Assembly (NCBI GenBank): GCA_903917505.1
Contig: CAIXAY010000240.1
Coordinates: forward strand, 1-5,891
Reading direction: 5' to 3'
DNA from: an uncultured beta proteobacterium
GTDB lineage: Bacteria; Pseudomonadota; Gammaproteobacteria; Burkholderiales; Rhodocyclaceae
Length of the DNA: 5,891 nucleotides
How positions within the stretch are numbered: the stretch's first letter is position 1; each line of letters starts with the position of its first letter. The notes under the pieces are model-generated. The model saw only the letters and a list, made by a program, of their open reading frames with translations. It made no database searches and was not told the DNA's origin. The position numbers and the translations under genes were made by a program. Shown here one piece after another: positions 1 to 5,105 of the stretch.

Positions 1-564
1 CGCAAGGTCTTGCTGCACGAAGAAAAAATACGCATCGCGCAAATGGTCGCCAAGGAAATTCCCGACAACGCCTCGCTGTTCATCAACATCGGCACGACCA
101 CCGAAGAGGTTGCCAAGGCGCTCAGCGAACACCGCAACCTGCGCGTCATCACCAATAACCTGAACGTCGCGGCGCTGTTGTGCAACAACAGCAATTTCGA
201 GGTGATCGTCGCGGGCGGCGTGGTCCGGCACGATCGAGGCGTGATCGGCGAATCGACGATCGATTTCATTCGCCAGTTCAAGGTCGATTACGGAATCATC
301 GGCATCTCGGGGATTGACATCGACGGCACGCTGCTCGATTTCGACTACCGCGAAGTCCGCGTCGCGCAGGCCATCATCGGCAATGCGCGCCAGGTGTTCC
401 TGGTCACCGACCACACTAAGTTCAAGCGCAATCCGATGGTTCGCGTCTGCCACATTTCGGAAATCGACGCCTTGTTCACCGATCGCCAGCCGCCTGAAGA
501 GATTCAGGCCATGCTCGGCGAAGCCAAGGTCAGGCTTCACGTCGCGGATAGCGCGGCCGGCTAG
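1..564 (+). CDS. glpR: GlpR-type DeoR-family transcriptional repressor (5' partial)
   Basis: The reading frame is open from the first base, so the gene starts off the left edge; 187 residues are visible. The family is about 250 residues long, so roughly 65 are missing, including the N-terminal winged helix-turn-helix. What remains is the DeoR sugar-phosphate-sensing domain. It shows NIGTTTE (window residues 29-35), TNNLNVA (51-57), VAGGVVR (70-76), GISGID followed by DGTLLDFDYREVR (101-120) and TDHTKF (136-141). The GISGIDxDGxLLxFDYxEVR stretch closely matches E. coli GlpR as I remember it and differs from DeoR, AgaR or FruR types, which is why I name it glpR. GlpR represses glycerol and glycerol-3-phosphate catabolism genes and is released by glycerol-3-phosphate. 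Its targets, often glpD or glpK nearby, would lie outside the window. A TTG at 10 is only an internal Leu codon. The gene ends tail-to-tail against hemW. Confidence 0.85.
   Translation, partial: RKVLLHEEKIRIAQMVAKEIPDNASLFINIGTTTEEVAKALSEHRNLRVITNNLNVAALLCNNSNFEVIVAGGVVRHDRGVIGESTIDFIRQFKVDYGIIGISGIDIDGTLLDFDYREVRVAQAIIGNARQVFLVTDHTKFKRNPMVRVCHISEIDALFTDRQPPEEIQAMLGEAKVRLHVADSAAG
561..564. other. Shared CTAG stop codons of convergent genes
   Basis: The four bases CTAG contain the TAG stop of the plus-strand glpR gene (562-564) and, on the complementary strand, the TAG stop of hemW (563-561). The two genes converge with a 4-base overlap and no spacer. There is therefore no room for an ordinary intergenic bidirectional terminator, and I see no clear hairpin plus T-run next to it. 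Transcripts from each side presumably run into the opposite gene before ending. Confidence 0.9.
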
Positions 565-1808
565 GTCGTTTCGCCGTCGCCGAGGAAACGCTCGAGCAGG
601 CGGTTCAGATGGTGCCGCCCGAGCTCGGTCGGGGCGATGCGTCCGTCGCGGCGCGTCAGCAGGCCCTCGTTTTCGGCCTCGCGCAATGGGCGCTCAATGC
701 CCAGTAGCGGCAGCGCGGTGCGCGTTTCGAACAGCCCCGCCTCAAAGCCCTGGTTGAGGCGCAATGCATTCATCATGAATTCGCCAGGCAGGTCGGCGTG
801 CTTGACCGCGAACTCCTCCTGTAGCGCCTGGCCTTGCGCGACCTTGTCCATGTACTGCCGCGGCTGTTTCCAGCGCATCTGGCGCAGCACGCGGTCGTGC
901 AGCGTGAGCTTGCCGTGCGCGCCGGCGCCGATGCCGAGGTAGTCGCCGAAAGTCCAGTAATTGAGGTTGTGCCGGCATTGCCGGCCGGGCCGCGCGAAGG
1001 CCGCGGTTTCGTAATGGGTGTAGCCGGCAGAATTTTCCCCGTAGGCTAGCCGCGCTTCGATCGCGTCCTGCATGTCGGCGCACAGGTCGGGGTCGGGCAG
1101 GACCGGCGGCGCCGCGCCAAAAGCGGTGTTCGGCTCTACCGTCAGTTGATAGCAAGAGAGATGCGGCGGAGCGAAGGCGAGCGCCGTCTCGATGTCGGCG
1201 AGCGCCTCGGCGAGCGTTTGCGCCGGCAGGCCGTACATCAGGTCGAGATTGAAATTGTCGAAATGCGCCGCGGCGATCTCGATCGCGCGCCGCGCTTCGT
1301 CGCCGTCGTGGATGCGGCCGAGCGCCTTGAGGTGGGTCGGATTGAAGCTCTGTATGCCGAGCGACAGGCGATTCACGCCGGCGTCGCGAAAGGCGGCGAA
1401 TTTTCCGGCTTCGACAGTTCCGGGGTTGGCTTCGAGCGTGACCTCGGCGTCTGGAGCGATGCTGAGCACGGTGCGCAGCCCGGTCAGCAGGCGATCGACG
1501 CCCTGGCCGGAGAGCAGGCTGGGCGTGCCGCCGCCGAAAAAGATGCTGCTCACCTTGCGGCTCCAGACGAGCGGCAAGGCCGCTTCGAGATCGGCGAGCA
1601 GGGCGGCGATGTACGCGGCCTCGGGAATCTCGCCATGGCCTTCATGCGAGTTGAAATCGCAATACGGGCACTTCTTCACGCACCAGGGAATATGGACGTA
1701 GAGCGAAAGCGGCGGCGGGTTGCGGAATTCGAGCGTGCCGGCCGCTGCTAGCGCAGACTTGCCCTCCGCGACGATGGGAATGATCCGCGCAGACTTCTTC
1801 GTCGGCAT
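561..1808 (-). CDS. hemW: HemW radical SAM heme chaperone
   Basis: This 415-residue protein carries the radical SAM cluster motif CVKKCPYC (Cys43, Cys47, Cys50; CX3CX2C) in the family context PWCVKKCPYCDFNSH. GGGTPS (92-97) is the SAM-binding stretch. Further family motifs are LEANPGT (125-131), LSLGIQSF (148-155), DLMYGLP (189-195), LGIGAGAHG (291-299) and FMMNALRL (354-361, followed by a small C-terminal winged domain). These features mark HemW rather than the true oxygen-independent coproporphyrinogen oxidase HemN, which has a longer N-terminal region. HemW is known to bind heme and help insert it into respiratory enzymes, and is cytosolic or membrane-associated. About 35 residues precede the barrel, slightly longer than in E. 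coli; as far as I recall this is common in betaproteobacterial HemW. It is last in the run. Its ATG overlaps the rdgB TGA by one base (TGATG), and no good ribosome binding site precedes it, so coupling to rdgB translation is likely. Confidence 0.92.
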   Translation of the reverse strand: MPTKKSARIIPIVAEGKSALAAAGTLEFRNPPPLSLYVHIPWCVKKCPYCDFNSHEGHGEIPEAAYIAALLADLEAALPLVWSRKVSSIFFGGGTPSLLSGQGVDRLLTGLRTVLSIAPDAEVTLEANPGTVEAGKFAAFRDAGVNRLSLGIQSFNPTHLKALGRIHDGDEARRAIEIAAAHFDNFNLDLMYGLPAQTLAEALADIETALAFAPPHLSCYQLTVEPNTAFGAAPPVLPDPDLCADMQDAIEARLAYGENSAGYTHYETAAFARPGRQCRHNLNYWTFGDYLGIGAGAHGKLTLHDRVLRQMRWKQPRQYMDKVAQGQALQEEFAVKHADLPGEFMMNALRLNQGFEAGLFETRTALPLLGIERPLREAENEGLLTRRDGRIAPTELGRHHLNRLLERFLGDGETT

Positions 1809-2407
1809 CAGAGACTGGCTTGCCAGCGCTCGACAAAGTGCGCCAGCGCCTGGCCGCGGTGCGAGCGGCGGTTCTTCTCGGCGGCCGGCAGTTCGGCCGC
1901 GCTCAGGCCGAGTTCGCGAATGTAGAACAGGGGGTCGTAACCGAAGCCGGCCGTTCCGCGCTCAGCGCTCAGGATCTCGCCGTGCCATTCGCCTTCGGCG
2001 ATGATCGGCTGCGGGTCGTCGGCGTGGCGGACGAAAACGATCAGCGACACGAAATGTCCGCGGCGATCGGCAATCCCGGCGAGTTCGGCGAGCAACTTCT
2101 GGTTGTTGCGCGCGTCCGACTTGGTATCGTCGGCGGCGCTCAGCGCATAGCGCGCCGATTGCACGCCGGGCGCGCCACCGAGCGCCGCGACGCACAGCCC
2201 GGAATCGTCGGCGAGCGCCGGCAGGCCGGTCAGCCGCGCCGCATGGCGCGCCTTCTCGAGCGCGTTCTCGACGAAGGTGCAATGCGGCTCGTCGCATTCG
2301 GGAACGCCGAGTTGTCCTTGGGGGATCAGTTCCCAGCCGAGCGGCGTCATGATCTCGCCAAGCTCCTTGAGTTTCTTGGCGTTGTTCGACGCGAGGACGA
2401 CCTTCAT
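1808..2407 (-). CDS. rdgB: RdgB/HAM1 non-canonical purine NTP pyrophosphatase
   Basis: This 199-residue cytosolic enzyme hydrolyses dITP, ITP and XTP to the monophosphate and pyrophosphate, keeping deaminated purines out of DNA and RNA. The N-terminus [16 protein letters not shown] is the family signature (SNNxxK, residues 7-12). [11 protein letters not shown] (44-54) holds the conserved Glu and Asn. ADDSGL (66-71) holds the catalytic and metal-binding acidic pair, GFGYDPLF (154-161) contacts the nucleotide, and SHRGQAL (182-188) recognises the base. The length matches E. coli RdgB (197), so the gene looks intact. The ATG overlaps the rph stop in an ATGA quartet (2407-2404) and has no recognisable Shine-Dalgarno upstream, which suggests translational coupling to rph. 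Downstream it touches hemW through TGATG. Confidence 0.95.
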   Translation of the reverse strand: MKVVLASNNAKKLKELGEIMTPLGWELIPQGQLGVPECDEPHCTFVENALEKARHAARLTGLPALADDSGLCVAALGGAPGVQSARYALSAADDTKSDARNNQKLLAELAGIADRRGHFVSLIVFVRHADDPQPIIAEGEWHGEILSAERGTAGFGYDPLFYIRELGLSAAELPAAEKNRRSHRGQALAHFVERWQASL

Positions 2408-3132
2408 GCGGCGGACGGTGTAAAAAGCGCGGCCTTCTGCCGGCCGATCAGTTCAGCAATGCCACCCTCGGCGAGGTCGACCAGCGCGTTCATCTGCGCG
2501 CGCGTAAAGGGCTCGCCCTCGGCGGTGCCCTGGATCTCGACGATGCCGCCGCGGCCGGTCATGACGACGTTCATGTCGGTGTCGCAATCGGAATCCTCGG
2601 GGTAGTCGAGATCGAGGACCTCCTCGCCCTGGTAGATGCCGACCGAAACCGCGGCGACGTGGTCGAGCAGCGGACTCGCCGCGAGCTTGCCTTCGCCGAC
2701 GAGCCGCGCGCAGGCGTCGTGCAGCGCCAGCCAGGCGCCGGTGATAGCCGCGCAGCGCGTGCCGCCGTCGGCCTGCAGGACATCGCAATCGAGCGTGATC
2801 TGGCGTTCGCCGAGCGCCTTCAAGTCGGTGACGGCGCGCAGCGAGCGGCCGATCAGGCGCTGAATTTCCTGCGTCCGGCCGCTCTGCTTGCCCTTGGCCG
2901 CCTCGCGCGCGCTGCGCGTGTGCGTAGCGCGCGGCAGCATGCCGTACTCGGCCGTCACCCAGCCCTGCCCCTTGCCGCGCAGGAAGCCCGGCAGGGTTTC
3001 CTCGACGCTGGCGGTGCACAACACCTGCGTGTCGCCCATCTCGATCAGCACCGAACCTTCGGCGTGGCGGGTGAAATTGCGCGTGATACGCAGCGTGCGC
3101 ATTTGCGCGGCCTGGCGTTGACTGGGACGCAT
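2404..3132 (-). CDS. rph: RNase PH
   Basis: This 242-residue phosphorolytic 3'-to-5' exoribonuclease trims tRNA 3' ends and takes part in structured-RNA decay; the family forms hexameric rings. The start [20 protein letters not shown] with [21 protein letters not shown] is the classical family N-terminus. [16 protein letters not shown] (84-99) contains Arg86, equivalent to the phosphate-binding Arg of E. coli RNase PH. ADGGTR (121-126) gives further phosphate contacts, and the acidic stretch 174-186 ([13 protein letters not shown]) holds the metal-binding Asp residues. All key residues are present, unlike the frameshifted E. coli K-12 allele. The frame stays open upstream to 3489, but I chose ATG 3132 because homology begins there and AGGA (3142-3139) lies six bases before it. 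The upstream extension only reads out of frame through the phosphatase gene. It follows the phosphatase stop by 8 bases and overlaps rdgB by ATGA. Confidence 0.95.
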   Translation of the reverse strand: MRPSQRQAAQMRTLRITRNFTRHAEGSVLIEMGDTQVLCTASVEETLPGFLRGKGQGWVTAEYGMLPRATHTRSAREAAKGKQSGRTQEIQRLIGRSLRAVTDLKALGERQITLDCDVLQADGGTRCAAITGAWLALHDACARLVGEGKLAASPLLDHVAAVSVGIYQGEEVLDLDYPEDSDCDTDMNVVMTGRGGIVEIQGTAEGEPFTRAQMNALVDLAEGGIAELIGRQKAALFTPSAA

Positions 3133-3138
3133 GGGAAT

Positions 3139-3142
3139 TCCT
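3139..3142 (-). promoter_or_regulatory. Shine-Dalgarno of rph inside the phosphatase stop codon
   Basis: On the minus strand the phosphatase TAG runs straight into GAATTCCC and then the rph ATG. AGGA (3142-3139) overlaps the last two bases of the stop and lies six bases from ATG 3132. This is the clearest ribosome binding site in the five-gene run and fixes the rph start. Ribosomes finishing the phosphatase would be positioned for re-initiation. Confidence 0.7.
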
Positions 3143-4061
3143 ATTTTGAGTATTTCTGGATGGTCGACCGGATTTCGTCGATGGCGCGCTCGATCTCGTC
3201 GTCGGTCAGCTCGGTCCGGTAATTGGGGTTGCGCCCGAAGGCATCGAGCCGGGTGGTGATGGTGTCGCGCGGCATGGTCTGCGTGGACACCGCGCTCGAG
3301 CCGCTGCTGCCGGCTTCGACGTAATTGTCTTCCCAGCGCACGACGACCATCGACAGGTTGTCGGCGTTCGGACCGCCGCGGATCTCGGCCTGGCCGAGCA
3401 GCATCGGCACCGCCTGCATCAGGTTCTCGGATTTGAGCGCGACGGCCATCAACTCGCCCGGCATCGGGCCCCAGACGCCGTCGGTGCACAGCACCAGCAC
3501 GTCGCCGGTCTCGAGCGGCGTCTTGCGCGAGAACTCGATCTCCGGCGTGTTGGGGCCGCCGAAGCAGCTATAGACCTTGTTGCGTTCCGGATGCACCGCA
3601 GCCTGCGCCTCGGTGATCAGGCCCTGATCCATCAGGAGCTGCATGCGCGAGTGGTCGCGCGTATGGCTGAGCACCCGGCCGCCGCGCATCAGGTAGAGCC
3701 GCGAGTCGCCCGAATGCGCCCAGTAGGCGATGCTGTCCTGGACGATGCAGGCGACGCAGGTGGTGCGCGGCGAATCCTTGAGGTTGTGGCTGTCGGTGAA
3801 ATCGAGGATGGCGTGATGCGCATTGAGCATGGCCTTCTGCAGGAACAGGAAGGGGTCGCGGATCTCCGGCTTGGCGTTGCGCTGAAAAATCTCGACCAGG
3901 GTCTGCACGGCGATCTGCGCGGCGATTTCCCCGTAATAGTGCCCGCCCATGCCATCGGCAACGACCATCAGCAAGGCATCGCGCGAATAGCAATGGGCCA
4001 GCCGGTCCTCGTTGTTCGGCCGCTTGCCCGGCCGGCTTTCCTGGTAAATCGTGAATTTCAC
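3141..4061 (-). CDS. PP2C-family serine/threonine protein phosphatase with C-terminal tail
   Basis: This 306-residue metal-dependent protein phosphatase (PPM/PP2C, like Stp/PrpC) removes phosphate from Ser/Thr, most likely on substrates of the adjoining kinase. The motifs run in order: PNNEDR (15-20); VADGMGGH (34-41, metal ligand Asp36); HSGDSRLYL (116-124); LCTDGVWG (191-198, Asp194); [12 protein letters not shown] (232-243, Asp234). All expected metal-binding acidic residues are present, so it should be active. There is no signal peptide or membrane segment, so it is cytosolic. The catalytic domain ends near 245. About 60 extra residues follow: a Ser/Thr-rich linker (10 Ser/Thr in 251-270), then an acidic, probably helical end ([24 protein letters not shown] region). 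The start is GTG at 4061, overlapping the kinase TGA as [16 protein letters not shown] is the usual family N-terminus, which supports this start. No strong Shine-Dalgarno precedes it. Confidence 0.92.
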   Translation of the reverse strand: MKFTIYQESRPGKRPNNEDRLAHCYSRDALLMVVADGMGGHYYGEIAAQIAVQTLVEIFQRNAKPEIRDPFLFLQKAMLNAHHAILDFTDSHNLKDSPRTTCVACIVQDSIAYWAHSGDSRLYLMRGGRVLSHTRDHSRMQLLMDQGLITEAQAAVHPERNKVYSCFGGPNTPEIEFSRKTPLETGDVLVLCTDGVWGPMPGELMAVALKSENLMQAVPMLLGQAEIRGGPNADNLSMVVVRWEDNYVEAGSSGSSAVSTQTMPRDTITTRLDAFGRNPNYRTELTDDEIERAIDEIRSTIQKYSK

Positions 4062-5026
4062 TTGGGATCAGTCTTTCGCTTGAAATGGCCGACCACATTG
4101 CCGAGCCAAGTCCTTTTCGCCGCTTGCGGCTTGACGACTTTCTCGGTGAGCGCCTTTTGCAGCGAAAAAACGCTCTGCGGCCGATACAGGGGGTTTAGGC
4201 ACATGCACCAGTCAATGGTTTCGAGCAGGTGATCCGAATACTGTTGATCCCAGCGCACCATGGCCGGCACCAGCTTGTCCTTTTCCATGCGGCTGTCGGC
4301 GGCCTGCGGCGCCGAGGCCGCGAGGCTCGCATACATCGATGCGCCGACACTGTAGATATCGCTCCACGGTCCGAGCAATTCGCGCCGGCGATAGTGTTCG
4401 GGCGAGGCGAAGCCGGGCGTGTACATCGGTTTCAGCATCGGCGTGTCGCTGGCCAGGGTCTGGCGCGCCGCGCCGAAATCGATGAGCACCGGCGAATAGT
4501 CATTTCGCATGTAAATGTTCGACGGCTTGAGATCGAGGTGCAGCAGCTTGTGCGAATGCACTTCGCGCAGGCCGTTGAGCAGCTTGGTGAACACGTTGCG
4601 GATGAAATTCTCGGTGATGACGGCACGGTTCTTCTGGATGAACTCCTGCAGCGTGCGCCCGAGCTCGTATTCCATCACCATGTAGACGGTGTCGTTGGCG
4701 CGGAAAAAATTCAGAACGCGAATGACGTTGGGATGAGACAGCTTGGCCAGCGCGCGGCCTTCCTCGAAGAAGCACTTCATGCCGTAGCGGAAGGCCGGCA
4801 GATGATCGTCCGAAATGACCGGGCGCGTCTCGCCCTCGCCGCGCAGGGCCAGGCTATTGGGCAGATATTCCTTGATTGCGACCAGTTGCCCCTTGGCGTC
4901 GGTCGCCAGATAGACGATCGAGAACCCGCCCAGCGAGAGCTGATGCTCGATGCGATATTCATCGAGCTGAAAGCCGGCTGGAAGGGCGTGGTTTGCTTGT
5001 TGCGGCATCGGTATCGAAGCTATCAT
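4058..5026 (-). CDS. Soluble Hanks-type serine/threonine protein kinase
   Basis: This 322-residue protein is almost entirely a eukaryotic-like kinase domain. A modified glycine loop LSLGGFSIVYLA (30-41) is followed by VAIK (Lys52, ATP anchor), an alpha-C Glu (probably Glu89, FFEEGRALAKL) and the hinge MVMEYELGRTL (117-126). The catalytic loop is HLDLKPSN (163-170), with Asp165, Lys167 and Asn170. IDFGAAR (182-188) is the DFG motif, FASPEHY (206-212) is the APE equivalent, and the conserved Arg is in LYRPQSVF (280-287). Catalytic residues are complete, but Leu replaces the Arg of HRD and two loop glycines are Ser. No transmembrane helix, PASTA or other sensor domain is present; a short basic tail follows 300. 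It is first in the run and coupled to a PP2C phosphatase by GTGA, forming a switch pair. ATG 5026 is the most upstream start, and Met7 (5008) is an alternative; neither has a Shine-Dalgarno. Substrates cannot be told from sequence. Confidence 0.9.
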   Translation of the reverse strand: MIASIPMPQQANHALPAGFQLDEYRIEHQLSLGGFSIVYLATDAKGQLVAIKEYLPNSLALRGEGETRPVISDDHLPAFRYGMKCFFEEGRALAKLSHPNVIRVLNFFRANDTVYMVMEYELGRTLQEFIQKNRAVITENFIRNVFTKLLNGLREVHSHKLLHLDLKPSNIYMRNDYSPVLIDFGAARQTLASDTPMLKPMYTPGFASPEHYRRRELLGPWSDIYSVGASMYASLAASAPQAADSRMEKDKLVPAMVRWDQQYSDHLLETIDWCMCLNPLYRPQSVFSLQKALTEKVVKPQAAKRTWLGNVVGHFKRKTDPK

Positions 5027-5030
5027 GTGG

Positions 5031-5050
5031 ATTTTCGGCCATTTTCGGGC
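5031..5050. repeat. 10-bp tandem repeat beside the kinase start
   Basis: ATTTTCGGCC (5031-5040) is followed directly by ATTTTCGGGC (5041-5050), identical at nine of ten positions. The second unit contains the predicted -10 element of the leftward promoter on the opposite strand, and the first lies around the predicted transcription start. A period of one helical turn fits side-by-side protein binding, but chance duplication is equally possible. Confidence 0.6.
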
Positions 5051-5069
5051 TTTGGCAGTAGACTGTAAA
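5041..5069 (-). promoter_or_regulatory. Candidate sigma70 promoter for kinase-phosphatase-rph-rdgB-hemW
   Basis: On the minus strand TTTACA (5069-5064, five of six matches to TTGACA) is followed by exactly 17 bases and GAAAAT (5046-5041, four of six matches to TATAAT). Transcription would start near 5034, leaving only about 8 bases before ATG 5026, or about 26 before the alternative Met7 start at 5008. The prediction rests on consensus matching alone. Confidence 0.45.
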
Positions 5070-5076
5070 GCCGCCC

Positions 5077-5090
5077 TTGATGACCATCAA
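5077..5090. promoter_or_regulatory. Inverted repeat TTGATG-AC-CATCAA, candidate operator
   Basis: TTGATG (5077-5082) and CATCAA (5085-5090) are perfect reverse complements separated by two bases. The dyad lies 15 bases before the yicC ATG and just upstream of the -35 element proposed for the leftward operon, centred near -50 relative to its predicted start. The position would suit a regulator acting on one or both divergent units. As RNA it would form only a tight two-base-loop hairpin, so a DNA-binding site is the more natural reading. Confidence 0.45.
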
Positions 5091-5096
5091 ATGTTC

Positions 5097-5100
5097 AGGA
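5097..5100 (+). promoter_or_regulatory. Shine-Dalgarno of yicC
   Basis: AGGA at 5097-5100 lies five bases before ATG 5106. It supports that start (MIHSMTGYS) over the in-frame ATG at 5118, which would remove the conserved first residues of the family. Confidence 0.65.
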
Positions 5101-5105
5101 CTCCC

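Larger units (their letters stand above)
5027..5105. promoter_or_regulatory. Divergent intergenic region between kinase operon and yicC
   Basis: This 79-base spacer is the only non-coding stretch of any length in the window. It must hold the start signals for the leftward five-gene run and, unless yicC is read from inside the kinase gene, for yicC. It is visibly more AT-rich than its surroundings. Inside it are a candidate leftward promoter, an inverted repeat and a tandem repeat, listed separately. For yicC I could not find a convincing -35/-10 pair; TAGACT (5059-5064) and TGTAAA (5064-5069) are weak -10 candidates without good partners. Confidence 0.7.

Noticed and set aside
561..1808. Oxygen-independent coproporphyrinogen III oxidase HemN for the radical SAM gene
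   Set aside because: True HemN is longer at the N-terminus and carries different motifs. The PWCxxKCPYCDFNSH context and length fit HemW.
1820..2605. A 261-residue plus-strand frame opposite rdgB and the rph end
   Set aside because: It is antisense to two well-supported genes, spans their junction, and shows no recognisable motif.
2404..3489. A 361-residue reading of rph with a 119-residue N-terminal extension
   Set aside because: The extension runs out of frame through the phosphatase gene, is an Arg/Asp-rich low-complexity translation, and has no RNase PH homology. The family start with a good ribosome binding site is at 3132.
4229..5068. A 279-residue plus-strand frame opposite the kinase
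   Set aside because: It lies antisense to a clearly real kinase. The translation is His/Arg/Val-rich with no family motif, typical of the mirror frame in GC-rich DNA.
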